Assembly (NCBI RefSeq): GCF_000975035.1
Contig: NZ_BBRA01000001.1
Coordinates: forward strand, 1,528,838-1,592,837
DNA from: Demequina flava
Lineage (GTDB): Bacteria > Actinomycetota > Actinomycetes > Actinomycetales > Demequinaceae
Length of the DNA stretch: 64,000 nucleotides
Direction of reading: 5' to 3'
Numbering within the stretch: the stretch's first letter is position 1; every line of letters starts with the position of its first letter. The position numbers were made by a program, and so were the translations under genes. This document shows positions 1 to 8,056 of this stretch, piece after piece. Below the pieces are notes generated by a model, which worked only from the letters and a program-made list of their open reading frames with translations, made no database searches and was not told where the DNA came from.

Positions 1-524
1 ACTTCCCAGGTGACCCGGGAGCAATTGTCGCTCTGGGAATGAACTGCGTGCAGTTGGCGCCCGGCGACGCCGTTTTTGTTGGCGCCGGTGTGCTCCACTC
101 GTACCAATCGGGCATGGGCCTTGAAATCATGGCCAACTCCGACAACGTGGTGCGCGCAGGGCTCACGCCCAAGCAGGTCAACGTTCCACTCCTGTTGAAA
201 CTGCTCGACCCTAAGCCTTGTGCTCCGCAGGTGCCGGTAGTGCGTGCCGATGGTGCCGCGCGGCATCTGGTGACCACTGCGGAGGAGTTTGCGCTCACGA
301 TTGTCAACGACGGCAAGGTGGCGGTCGCACCCGCGCCTCGGATCGTCCTGTGCTTTCGGGGAACCGCCACGCTTCAGGTCGGTGAGCACACGCTCCACCT
401 GGAGCGCGGGCAGGCGGCGTTCGTGCCACATTCCGATGGTGATCTGACGGTTGCGGCCGACGGGGGCGCCGTGATCGCGCGCACCCCGATGGAAGGTGAA
501 CGGCCGTTAACGCACCCGCACTAG
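1..524 (+). CDS. manA: Mannose-6-phosphate isomerase, class I (3' part only)
   Basis: C-terminal part of a type I phosphomannose isomerase, which interconverts fructose-6-phosphate and mannose-6-phosphate in the cytoplasm and so feeds GDP-mannose synthesis. The frame is open from base 3. The FPGDPG stretch, the cupin strand with GAGVLHSY, and IMANSDNVVRAGLTPK are family hallmarks; HSY carries a metal-ligand histidine. The final third is the second cupin-like domain. The N-terminus lies outside the window. It ends 9 bases before the UDP-sugar dehydrogenase, so the two are probably co-transcribed for envelope sugar supply. Confidence 0.9.
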   Translation, partial: FPGDPGAIVALGMNCVQLAPGDAVFVGAGVLHSYQSGMGLEIMANSDNVVRAGLTPKQVNVPLLLKLLDPKPCAPQVPVVRADGAARHLVTTAEEFALTIVNDGKVAVAPAPRIVLCFRGTATLQVGEHTLHLERGQAAFVPHSDGDLTVAADGGAVIARTPMEGERPLTHPH

Positions 525-533
525 GGTGGCGAT

Positions 534-1865
534 ATGAGCGAACGCATTGCCGTTTTCGGCACCGGATACTTGGGCGCTACCCATGCTGCGGGCATGGCCG
601 AACTTGGCCATGAGGTCATTGGCGTCGATATCGACCCAGACAAGATCGCACGCCTGTCGCGCGGCGAGGTGCCGTTCTATGAGCCGCACCTTCCCGAACT
701 GCTGCGCAAGCACGTCGACTCCGGTCGCCTTCGCTTCACCACCGACGTGGAGACGGCTGCTGAGTTCGCCGATGTCTTCTTCATTGGAGTTGGCACACCC
801 CAGGTGAGCGGCGGGTACGCCGCAGACGTCTCGCAGGTGGAGTCCGTCATCGAGACGCTTGGACCCCTGCTGACCCGCCCGGCGGTCATTCTTGGCAAGT
901 CCACTGTCCCCGTCGGTACCGCCGAGCGTCTCGCGCAGCGCGTGCGCGATGTCGCACCAGCGGGCTCCGACGTCGACCTGGGTTGGAACCCCGAGTTCTT
1001 GCGCGAGGGATTCGCGGTGAAGGACACGCTTCAGCCAGACCGCTTGGTCCTGGGAGTCGACCGCGCGCGCCCTGGCCGCATCGAGGAAGTCGCTCGCCGT
1101 GTCTACGCCGCCATGCTCGAGCGCGACACGCCTTTCCTCGTCACTGACTATGCGACGTCGGAACTGGTGAAGGTGAGTGCCAACGCGTTCCTTGCCACCA
1201 AGATCTCTTTCATTAACGCCATCGCAGAGGTATGCGAAGCCACGGGCGCGGATGTGCGGGACCTGGCCGATGCCATCGGTCACGATGAGCGCATCGGCCG
1301 GAAGTTCCTGGGAGCAGGGCTGGGCTTTGGTGGCGGGTGCCTTCCGAAGGACATCCGCGCGTTCCAGGCGCGCGCCAACGAACTGGGCGTCGACCAGGCA
1401 CTCGCATTCCTGCGTGAGGTCGACGGCGTGAACCTGCGCCGGCGTGAGCACGCTGTGACGCTCGCGGAGCGCTTGGTGGGAGGCCTGGACGGCGTGCGCA
1501 TCGCGGTCCTCGGCGCGGCTTTCAAGCCCGATAGCGACGACATTCGGGATTCGCCGGCGCTTGACGTGGCCGGGACGCTTCACCTGCGGGGTGCCGAGGT
1601 AGTCGTTCACGACCCCGAGGCGAACGAGAACGCTGCGAAGATTTGGCCCACGTTGAATTACGTCGACGACCCGCTCGAGGCGTGCCGCAAGGCGGAACTC
1701 GTCATCGTGGCAACGGAGTGGAAGCAGTTCCGCGCGCTGAACCCGTCAGACCTCAAGAGTATTGTGGCGACACCGCGCGTGATCGATGGGCGTAACTGCC
1801 TTCCATCCCAAGAGTGGATCGACGCGGGCTGGGAGTATCGAGGAATGGGGCGTCTAGCCGGATGA
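534..1865 (+). CDS. UDP-glucose/GDP-mannose 6-dehydrogenase family protein
   Basis: 443 residues, the usual UGDH length. It performs an NAD-dependent double oxidation of a nucleotide sugar to its uronic acid. An N-terminal Rossmann fold (GTGYLG near residue 10), NPEFLREG in the middle and the catalytic cysteine in GGGCLPKD (Cys269) are all present, followed by the UDP-binding C-terminal domain. AGGGTGG precedes the ATG. The likely substrate is UDP-glucose, but GDP-mannose or UDP-ManNAc relatives look similar, so no symbol is given. It overlaps the next gene by ATGA, implying translational coupling to the DtxR regulator. Confidence 0.9.
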   Translation: MSERIAVFGTGYLGATHAAGMAELGHEVIGVDIDPDKIARLSRGEVPFYEPHLPELLRKHVDSGRLRFTTDVETAAEFADVFFIGVGTPQVSGGYAADVSQVESVIETLGPLLTRPAVILGKSTVPVGTAERLAQRVRDVAPAGSDVDLGWNPEFLREGFAVKDTLQPDRLVLGVDRARPGRIEEVARRVYAAMLERDTPFLVTDYATSELVKVSANAFLATKISFINAIAEVCEATGADVRDLADAIGHDERIGRKFLGAGLGFGGGCLPKDIRAFQARANELGVDQALAFLREVDGVNLRRREHAVTLAERLVGGLDGVRIAVLGAAFKPDSDDIRDSPALDVAGTLHLRGAEVVVHDPEANENAAKIWPTLNYVDDPLEACRKAELVIVATEWKQFRALNPSDLKSIVATPRVIDGRNCLPSQEWIDAGWEYRGMGRLAG

Positions 1866-2560
1866 GTGACCTGATCGACACCACGGAGATGTATCTGCGG
1901 ACCATCTACGAGTTGATTGAAGACGGTGTGGTGCCCATGCGGGCACGTATCGCTGAGCAACTCGACCACTCCGGGCCAACGGTGTCGCAAACGGTCGCAC
2001 GCATGGAGCGCGACGGCCTCGTCGTCCTTGCTCCCGACCGTCACCTGGAACTCACGGACCATGGCCGCGAGCTCGCGATGCGGGTCATGCGCAAGCACCG
2101 CCTGGCCGAGCTGCTCCTGACAGATGTCATTGGTCTCGACCTCCCCTATGTGCACGACGAAGCCTGCCGGTGGGAGCACGTCATGAGCGACCGCGTTGAG
2201 CGGCGCTTGGTCGAGATGCTCGGAGACCCGACCCGGTCGCCCTATGGCAACCCCATCCCGGGTTTGGATGAGCTCGGCATGCGTGTCGCACCGACAGCAG
2301 AAGGCGAAATTTCGCTCGAAACGGCCGCACACCAAAATTTGGGACAAATATTACTTACGAGGATCGGCGAGGGTCCGCAGGCCGCCGAGGGGTTCCTCGA
2401 TGAAGCCGTGCGATTTGGACTCGTGCCAGGAGCGACGGTTGCGGTCGAGGAGGGGTCCCAGGGGGTGACTGTCACCGTCGCCGGGGACACCTTGGAGCTC
2501 ACTGATGTGGCCGCGAGGCACATCTTTGGAGTTTCCGACTTGGCGAATCGTCACGATTAG
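1862..2560 (+). CDS. Iron-dependent transcriptional repressor, DtxR/IdeR family
   Basis: 232 residues. N-terminal winged helix (RARIAEQLDHSGPTVSQTVA), central metal-binding/dimerisation domain and C-terminal SH3-like domain. With the start at 1862 the numbering matches DtxR exactly: Met10, Cys102, Glu105, His106 (regulatory site) and His79, Glu83, His98 (ancillary site) are all present. It should be an Fe(II)-activated repressor of iron uptake genes rather than a manganese-specific MntR. The ATG overlaps the stop of the upstream dehydrogenase; an earlier in-frame ATG at 1814 lies deep in that gene and is rejected. I saw no clear DtxR/IdeR box beside it. Confidence 0.93.
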   Translation: MSDLIDTTEMYLRTIYELIEDGVVPMRARIAEQLDHSGPTVSQTVARMERDGLVVLAPDRHLELTDHGRELAMRVMRKHRLAELLLTDVIGLDLPYVHDEACRWEHVMSDRVERRLVEMLGDPTRSPYGNPIPGLDELGMRVAPTAEGEISLETAAHQNLGQILLTRIGEGPQAAEGFLDEAVRFGLVPGATVAVEEGSQGVTVTVAGDTLELTDVAARHIFGVSDLANRHD

Positions 2561-2565
2561 GTAAC
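2550..2565 (+). promoter_or_regulatory. Direct repeat upstream of the NlpC/P60 gene (MtrA-like box?)
   Basis: GTCAC and GTAAC start 11 bp apart (2550 and 2561), with another GTAAC at 2577. The same arrangement occurs before the other cell-wall enzyme gene at 48064-48079. Tandem GTNAC half-sites one helical turn apart fit binding sites described for actinobacterial MtrA-type response regulators, which control cell-wall hydrolases. Assignment to MtrA is inference; no mtrA gene is in the window. Confidence 0.4.
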
Positions 2566-2718
2566 ATGGTTCACTAGTAACCAGAGGAATTGACCTCGTC
2601 AGGTCCCTGTTGGATGGCACTCGGAGTTCCCTCCGGGACAGCAGGAAGGCCAGGAACAACGACGCGCCATGAGATTTACGACGCGCGGAAGGAACACAGC
2701 ATCTTGAGGTATGGATAC

Positions 2719-3426
2719 ATGCGCGCTAAGACGCGTGCCGTGGCAGCTACAGCTGGCGCCGCACTTGTCGTAGTGCCCCTCACGGGAGCCGCTGCGGCCG
2801 CTCTCGTCACACAGGACGTCACCACTACTCCCGCCAACAACTCGGCCACCGCCGAGCTGCTCGAGGAGACCGCCGCCGCGGCAGACATCGCGGCCACCGT
2901 GACCGCCGCGGATGATGCTGACTACAGCGTTGACACCCCGGATGTGGAGTACTCGGCTAACCCCGAGCCCGTCGTCACCCCTGACCCCGTAGAGACCACG
3001 TCGAACTCGACGTCGACCTCCACCTCGTCAGAGTCGACTTCCACGTCGAACTCGACGCGCACCGTGTCGAACTCGGCATCGGTGTCGGCAGCGATCTCCG
3101 GATCCGCCGTTATCGCTGAGGCTTCCAAGTACGTAGGCGTGCCCTACGTCTCGGGTGGCTCGTCGCCGTCCGGCTTCGACTGCTCGGGCTTTACCTCGTA
3201 CGTCTACGGCCAGCTCGGCATTTCGCTGCCCCGCTCGTCCGGTGCGTACTACAACGTCGGCACCGTCGTGTCGAGCCCGCAGCCTGGCGACATCATCGTC
3301 ACGCCGGGTCACGTCGGCATCTACGCCGGACCGAACCTGCAGATTGACGCGCCGCGCCCCGGCAAGTCGATCCAGTTCCGTTCGATCTGGCAGTCGAACC
3401 CCACGTACGTTCGCGTGACCGGCTAA
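2719..3426 (+). CDS. Secreted NlpC/P60 peptidoglycan endopeptidase
   Basis: 235 residues: a signal peptide (hydrophobic stretch near residues 10-30), a long Ser/Thr-rich low-complexity linker, and a C-terminal NlpC/P60 domain (about 133-235). Catalytic Cys155 lies in FDCSGF and His198 in PGHVGIY. Such enzymes cut D-Glu-mDAP type bonds in peptidoglycan stems during daughter-cell separation. Start: GAGG sits 9 bases before ATG 2719; longer in-frame starts would add a non-signal-like leader. It is monocistronic, between the DtxR gene and a strong hairpin, with a GTNAC direct repeat upstream. Confidence 0.9.
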   Translation: MRAKTRAVAATAGAALVVVPLTGAAAAALVTQDVTTTPANNSATAELLEETAAAADIAATVTAADDADYSVDTPDVEYSANPEPVVTPDPVETTSNSTSTSTSSESTSTSNSTRTVSNSASVSAAISGSAVIAEASKYVGVPYVSGGSSPSGFDCSGFTSYVYGQLGISLPRSSGAYYNVGTVVSSPQPGDIIVTPGHVGIYAGPNLQIDAPRPGKSIQFRSIWQSNPTYVRVTG

Positions 3427-3447
3427 GCGCCACTCACGTTTCACCGC

Positions 3448-3477
3448 GGCCGCCGCTCCCCTCGGGGAGCGGCGGCC
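3448..3477 (+). terminator. GC-rich hairpin after the NlpC/P60 gene
   Basis: A perfect 14-bp inverted repeat (GGCCGCCGCTCCCC and its complement) with a TC centre, 21 bases after the stop codon. The following GTTGTCGTTT gives only a weak T tract, as is common in high-GC genomes. Confidence 0.8.
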
Positions 3478-3524
3478 GTTGTCGTTTCCAGGGGCTGCCA
3501 GCCTAGGTTCGATGTTCCTAGCCG

Positions 3525-3533
3525 GGCCGATGC
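3525..3533 (+). repeat. Intergenic copy of the GGCCGATGC word
   Basis: Exact copy of the window-wide repeated word in the gap between the NlpC/P60 terminator and the aldo/keto reductase. It is followed by TCGG, matching the extended YNNGG tail loosely. No partner arm is present. Confidence 0.7.
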
Positions 3534-3636
3534 TCGGTCAAGCCGGGCAGCCGAGGCGCAGCCTGGCGTCGGGATCCCTCACGGGCGGCTGCGAAACGAT
3601 TCGAAGTTGAAGCGCGGCGACGGTTAGAGTGAACTC

Positions 3637-4620
3637 ATGCGTAGCAACGATGTGAGCCGTCTGGGCCGTTCCGTATCCGCTATTGGCCAGGGGTGTTGGC
3701 AGCTCGGGGGTGACTGGGCCGAGGTCGGAGACGACACCGCCCAGGAGGTCCTCCACGCCGCGGCGGACTCTGGCGTCACGTTCTTTGACACGGCCGATGT
3801 GTACGGCACCGGTCGCTCCGAGCGGGCCGTTGGCGCGTTCTTGGCGGACCGCAAGGACGCCGGCATCATGGTGGCGACCAAAATGGGCCGCCTCGCCGAT
3901 CCCCACGTGCCCGAGGCCTACAACCTCGACAACTACCGTCGCTGGACTGACAGCTCGCGCGAGAACCTCGGCGTTGAGACTCTCGACCTGGTGCAGTTGC
4001 ACTGCCCGCCCACCGCGGCCTTCGACATTCCGCAGATGTACGACGACCTGCGCACGCTCGTGGCCGAGGGGCGCATCGCGAAGTGGGGCGTGTCCGTCGA
4101 GACGACCGACGAGGCCATGCGTGCGCTCGAGGAGCCTGACCTGGCGACCATCCAGATCATCCTTAACGTCTTCCGTCGCAAGCCCCTGGACCGTGTCCTG
4201 CCCGCTGCCAATGCGGCAGGCGTCGGCATTATTGCCCGCGTGCCCCTGGCATCGGGCCTGTTGTCCGGAAAGTACGACGAGCACACGACGTTTGCGCCCG
4301 AGGACCACCGCACGTGGAACCGTGACGGTTCCAAAATGGAGATTGGCGAGACCTTCGCAGGTGTTCCGTTCGAGGTTGGCGTTGAGGCTGCCCGCGAGGT
4401 CGCCGCAGTGACTCCCGAGGGTTGGACTACGGCTCAGCTCTCGCTGGCGTGGATCATCGCCGTGGGCGCCGCCACCGTGATCCCTGGCGCGTCGCGCCCG
4501 CAGCAGGCGCGCGACAACGCCGCAGCCGGATCTCTCCCGGGTCTCGACGAGGCCACGCTGGCCGAACTCAAGCGCATCTACGACGAGCGGATTGCGCAGC
4601 ACGTCGCTCACCGTTGGTGA
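3637..4620 (+). CDS. Aldo/keto reductase
   Basis: 327-residue NADPH-dependent TIM-barrel oxidoreductase. The catalytic tetrad is visible: Asp in FFDTAD, Tyr in DVYG, Lys in VATKMGR and His in VQLHCPP. C-terminal VIPGASRPQQARDN is a cofactor-binding segment typical of YdhF/IolS-like members. Substrate unknown. It stands alone between the NlpC/P60 unit and tRNA-Arg. GAGTGA a few bases upstream of the ATG is a modest ribosome site. Confidence 0.88.
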   Translation: MRSNDVSRLGRSVSAIGQGCWQLGGDWAEVGDDTAQEVLHAAADSGVTFFDTADVYGTGRSERAVGAFLADRKDAGIMVATKMGRLADPHVPEAYNLDNYRRWTDSSRENLGVETLDLVQLHCPPTAAFDIPQMYDDLRTLVAEGRIAKWGVSVETTDEAMRALEEPDLATIQIILNVFRRKPLDRVLPAANAAGVGIIARVPLASGLLSGKYDEHTTFAPEDHRTWNRDGSKMEIGETFAGVPFEVGVEAAREVAAVTPEGWTTAQLSLAWIIAVGAATVIPGASRPQQARDNAAAGSLPGLDEATLAELKRIYDERIAQHVAHRW

Positions 4621-4686
4621 TCTCCAGAGACGACTGAAGAAGTGCCTGGTGCGAGGTTTCCCCCTCTCCTCGCTCAGGCCTCCCGG

Positions 4687-4739
4687 GGCTCCGTGTGCGC
4701 GCGTGCGGTCGATGGCGGCGTATGAGCGCATACGGAGCC
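4687..4739 (+). terminator. Long-armed hairpin between aldo/keto reductase and tRNA-Arg
   Basis: GGCTCCGTGTGCGC (4687-4700) pairs with GCGCATACGGAGCC (4726-4739), 14 pairs with one G-U, across a 25-base loop. The right side also contains a smaller palindrome, CGTATG-AGCG-CATACG (4719-4734). Probably a terminator for the reductase; there is no T tract, so a regulatory role cannot be excluded. Confidence 0.5.
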
Positions 4740-4767
4740 AATGCGGGTACCCTTATCGGTGCCCCCA

Positions 4768-4840
4768 GCGCCTGTAGCTCAGGGGATAGAGCACCGCTCT
4801 CCTAAAGCGGGTGTCGGCAGTTCGAATCTGCCCAGGCGCA
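4768..4840 (+). tRNA. tRNA-Arg (anticodon CCT)
   Basis: A 73-nt cloverleaf. Acceptor GCGCCTG pairs with CAGGCGC, anticodon stem CCGCT/AGCGG with loop CTCCTAA (anticodon 4801-4803), and T-loop TTCGAAT. It reads AGG, a rare codon in GC-rich genomes. The discriminator base is A4840; the terminal CCA is not fully encoded. Confidence 0.95.
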
Positions 4841-4856
4841 CCGACTCTCCGGTGGA

Positions 4857-5474
4857 CTACTGATCGAGCCGGAACGCCTCGCGCAGCATTGCGCGCACAT
4901 GCCCAGGGATGTCCAGCTCGCCTGGGTGGAGCCCGTTGTAGAGCTGCATCCCGTCCCAGGTGGCGATGATGAGCGCAGCGCGCTCGTCGGGGTCCATCGG
5001 GTCAACCGGCGCGTCGCCCTCACTCGCCTGGCGGCGGATCGTGAAGGCGATCAAGGTCTTGAGAAGCTCGTGTCGTTGCTGCATGGACTCGCGGGCGGGA
5101 TGCCCGTCTGTCGCGGCCTCCGCAGACAGGAGGGATAGCAGCTGCATGAGCCCAGGTGCGTCTTCATTGCGTCGCGCGGTGTCGACGATCGCGTCGGCGA
5201 CAAACTCGACGGTGATTTCGCCGGGCAGCTCCTGGGGCATGCTGCGCTTGTCGTGCCACTCGATCACGGCCAGCAGCAGCGCAGTCTTATTGCCGAAGTG
5301 GTGCAGCAGCGTTGAGTGGTCGACGCCGGCCTCGCGCGCGATGGCCCGCAGGGACGTGCCGTGGAAGCCCGTGACGGCGAACGCCTCGGCCGCGCTTTCG
5401 ACGATGGATTGCTTTGTGGCGCGCCCCGTCGCATAGCCGCTGCTGCGCGGTGAATCTACTGTGTCCTCCGCCAT
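4857..5474 (-). CDS. TetR-family regulator of the GH3 glycosidase operon
   Basis: 205 residues. The N-terminal TetR helix-turn-helix is clear (ESAAEAFAVTGFHGTSLRAI, then HSTLLHHFGNK); the C-terminal half is a helical ligand-binding domain of unknown specificity. It is divergent from two GH3 glycosidases, and the gap carries two matched palindromes (5510-5525 and 5550-5565) that are its likely operators. The expected role is repression of both promoters, relieved by a sugar or glycoside. Regulatory role inferred from position. Confidence 0.85.
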   Translation of the reverse strand: MAEDTVDSPRSSGYATGRATKQSIVESAAEAFAVTGFHGTSLRAIAREAGVDHSTLLHHFGNKTALLLAVIEWHDKRSMPQELPGEITVEFVADAIVDTARRNEDAPGLMQLLSLLSAEAATDGHPARESMQQRHELLKTLIAFTIRRQASEGDAPVDPMDPDERAALIIATWDGMQLYNGLHPGELDIPGHVRAMLREAFRLDQ

Positions 5475-5509
5475 CCGGCCCTCCCGGTTGTGGTCTCGAT
5501 CACAAAATT

Positions 5510-5525
5510 TCCACCAAGTGGTGGA
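5510..5525 (+). promoter_or_regulatory. Operator 1 in the TetR/GH3 divergent gap
   Basis: TCCACC-AAGT-GGTGGA, a perfect 6-bp-arm palindrome. A second copy with identical arms lies 40 bp further on. Arms, spacer length and location between a TetR gene and its divergent operon are what a TetR operator pair should show. Confidence 0.75.
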
Positions 5526-5549
5526 GGTCTGTTATCGTCGTCTGACATT

Positions 5550-5565
5550 TCCACCACCCGGTGGA
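5550..5565 (+). promoter_or_regulatory. Operator 2 in the TetR/GH3 divergent gap
   Basis: TCCACC-ACCC-GGTGGA, flanked by T and A so that the arms extend to 7 bp. It overlaps a GTG at 5561, which argues that translation starts at ATG 5588 and not inside this site. Confidence 0.75.
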
Positions 5566-5587
5566 ACTTGAGCCTAGGGTACGGCTG

Positions 5588-8053
5588 ATGGACACCGCAG
5601 ACAACCGACGACGCTTGACCAGCGAGATGACGCTGACGCAAAAGGCGTCACTGATGTCGGGCGCGAACTTCTGGAACACGGAGTCGCTCGATCAGCCGCG
5701 CGTGCCCTCGATCATGCTCACCGATGGGCCTCACGGTCTGCGCAAGCAGGGCGGCGCCGCCGACCACCTCGGACTGAATGCCTCCCTGCCTGCGACGTGC
5801 TTTCCCACCGCCGCGGGCATTGCCAACACGTGGGACCTCACACTCGCGCAGCGCATCGGCGAGGCCCTCGGTGCCGAGGCCGCCGCAGAAGAGGTGGGCG
5901 TCCTCCTCGGACCCGGTCTCAACATCAAGCGCAACCCGCTCGCGGGCCGCAACTTCGAGTACTTCTCCGAGGACCCCTACCTCTCTGGAGCGCTCGCGGC
6001 GGCGATGATTCGCGGTATCCAGTCGCAGGGCGTGGGAGCCAGCGCCAAGCACTTCGCGGTGAACGCTCAGGAGACGCATCGCATGTCGATTGACGAGGTC
6101 GTCGATGAGCGCGCGCTTCACGAGATTCACCTCGAGGGCTTCCGCATCGCCGTGATAGAGGGCGAGCCCTGGACTGTCATGAGCTCGTACAACAAGGTCA
6201 ACGGCACCTATGCGAACGAGCACCGCGAACTCCTCGATGACATCCTGCGTCAGCAGTGGGGATTCGATGGCCTGGTGGTCACCGATTGGGGCGGCAACAA
6301 CGACCGCCTTGCGGGGCTCGTCGCCGGCAATGCGCTCGAGATGCCGTCGGCCGATGGAGTGACGGATCAGGAGATCGTCGCCGCGATCGAGGCCGGCGAC
6401 CTCAACGAGTCTGTGCTCGACCAGCGCGTTGATGAGGTCTTGACCCTCGCCGCCCGAGTCGGCGCGACGAGCCCGATGGCAGACGCCGCGCAACGGGCCA
6501 TGCACGACCGCCACCACGAACTCGCCGTCGAAGCCGCCCGCCGCAGCGCAGTCCTCTTGCGCAACGACAACGCCGCCTTGCCGCTCGGCGTCGAGTCCGG
6601 TCGCATCGCGGTCATCGGCGACTTTGCCGAGACGCCCCGCTACCAAGGCGCAGGCAGCTCGCTCGTGAAGCCCACCCGCGTCGACAGCCCCCTTGAGTCG
6701 CTGCGCGCGACGGACCTCGACATTGTTGGCTTCGAGCCCGGCTTCAGCCGCCGCGACGGCAGGTCGACGACGAAGCGCCGCCGCGCGCTTGATCTGGCTC
6801 GCAAGGCCGACACCGTGCTCGTCTTTCTCGGGCTCGACGAGTCCGCGGAGGCCGAGGGCGTGGATCGCGCGCACATGCGCCTGGCCGCCAACCAGCTCGA
6901 CCTTGTCAACGACCTCCTCGCCCTCAACACTCGGATCGTTGTCGTGCTCGCCGGCGGCGCGCCCGTCGAGCTGCCCTTCGCAGATGACGTTGACGCAATC
7001 CTTCACGGTTACCTGGGCGGGCAGGGTGGCGGACGCGCGATCGCCGATCTGCTTACAGGTGCGGCGAACCCCGGCGGAAGACTCGCCGAGTCCTACCCGC
7101 TGACCTACGACGACGTCCCGTCCGCGGCTCACTTCGCAGAGTTTGAGGCGACGGCAGAGCACCGCGAGTCGATCTACGTGGGCTACCGGTACTACGACAA
7201 GGTCGGCGCACCCGTGCGCTACCCGTTCGGCCACGGGCTGAGTTACACCCAATTCGAGTACAGCGACTTCCGGGCCGATGCTCGGGTTGCTGCGATCAAG
7301 GTCCGCAACAGTGGATACCTGGCTGGGACTGAGGTGGTCCAGTTGTACGTCGAGGCGCCAGACAAGGCCGAGGGTGAGATTCGCGCGGCGCGCGAGCTCG
7401 CGGGCTTCGCCACGGTCACGCTCGAGCAGGGGGAGAGCGCCACCGTCGAGATTCCGTTGCGCGAGCACGCCTTCAGCGTCTACGACACGCAAGAGCGCCA
7501 GTGGCGCACGGTGGGCGGGACGTACACCGTGCTGGCCGGGGCCTCCTCGCGCGACATCCTCCTGGCCGCGGCCCTACACATCGATGGCCAGCCTTTGCCC
7601 CAGGTGGAGCGCGCCCTCGCTCCCTACGCCACGGGCCACGTTGCAGACGTCACCCCCGGCCAGTTTGGGGACCTGCTGGGCCGCCCCCTGCCGCCCCGCG
7701 ATTGGTCGCGCAGCGAACCACTCACGCGCGCCAGCATCATCGCCCAGTGCCAAGGCCGCGGCGGCTTTGCCTCCGTCCTGCACGGCGGGGTCACAGCATC
7801 GGCCCGGGTCCTCATGGCGCTTGGGCGCGTCAATGCCGCCAACAACACGCACTTCGTGCTCGATCTGCCGTTCCGTTCGGTCGCACGCATGAGTGCCGGT
7901 CGCATGGATGACGCGATGCTCGATGGTCTTCTCACCATGGTCGATGGCTCGTTCTGGCGAGGCTCCCGCGACCTGCTTTCTTCATGGCGTGCCCACCGAC
8001 GGCGTGCACGCACCGTTCACCACCATCACCACCCAGTACCAAAGGAGGGCTGA
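5588..8053 (+). CDS. Glycoside hydrolase family 3, canonical domain order
   Basis: 821 residues, no signal peptide, so probably cytoplasmic. The N-terminal TIM barrel carries TDGPHGLRKQ, KHFAVNAQE and the nucleophile Asp233 in VVTDWGG. The alpha/beta C-terminal domain and a fibronectin III-like domain (about 590-660, after YPFGHGLSYTQFEYSD) follow, then a further C-terminal extension of roughly 150 residues of unknown role ending in five consecutive histidines. Likely a beta-glucosidase or related exo-glycosidase; specificity cannot be read from the motifs. AGGG lies about 9 bases before ATG 5588. It is 3 bases from the second GH3 gene. Confidence 0.88.
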   Translation: MDTADNRRRLTSEMTLTQKASLMSGANFWNTESLDQPRVPSIMLTDGPHGLRKQGGAADHLGLNASLPATCFPTAAGIANTWDLTLAQRIGEALGAEAAAEEVGVLLGPGLNIKRNPLAGRNFEYFSEDPYLSGALAAAMIRGIQSQGVGASAKHFAVNAQETHRMSIDEVVDERALHEIHLEGFRIAVIEGEPWTVMSSYNKVNGTYANEHRELLDDILRQQWGFDGLVVTDWGGNNDRLAGLVAGNALEMPSADGVTDQEIVAAIEAGDLNESVLDQRVDEVLTLAARVGATSPMADAAQRAMHDRHHELAVEAARRSAVLLRNDNAALPLGVESGRIAVIGDFAETPRYQGAGSSLVKPTRVDSPLESLRATDLDIVGFEPGFSRRDGRSTTKRRRALDLARKADTVLVFLGLDESAEAEGVDRAHMRLAANQLDLVNDLLALNTRIVVVLAGGAPVELPFADDVDAILHGYLGGQGGGRAIADLLTGAANPGGRLAESYPLTYDDVPSAAHFAEFEATAEHRESIYVGYRYYDKVGAPVRYPFGHGLSYTQFEYSDFRADARVAAIKVRNSGYLAGTEVVQLYVEAPDKAEGEIRAARELAGFATVTLEQGESATVEIPLREHAFSVYDTQERQWRTVGGTYTVLAGASSRDILLAAALHIDGQPLPQVERALAPYATGHVADVTPGQFGDLLGRPLPPRDWSRSEPLTRASIIAQCQGRGGFASVLHGGVTASARVLMALGRVNAANNTHFVLDLPFRSVARMSAGRMDDAMLDGLLTMVDGSFWRGSRDLLSSWRAHRRRARTVHHHHHPVPKEG

Positions 8054-8056
8054 CCG

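Noticed and set aside
2561..2718. Possible c-di-AMP (ydaO) riboswitch in the leader of the NlpC/P60 gene, as found in other actinobacteria
   Set aside because: The conserved ydaO core motifs are not visible in these 158 bases; only the direct repeat stands out.
5648..7492. A 614-codon open frame antisense to the canonical GH3 gene, and similar long antisense frames at 507-1610 and 13459-15126
   Set aside because: High-GC codon bias leaves opposite strands open by chance; these translations show no domain, and the sense genes are unambiguous.
8020..8040. Run of five histidines at the end of the first GH3, looking like a cloning tag
   Set aside because: It lies in a natural-looking Arg/His-rich tail in continuous frame with the ribosome site of the next gene; nothing suggests vector sequence.
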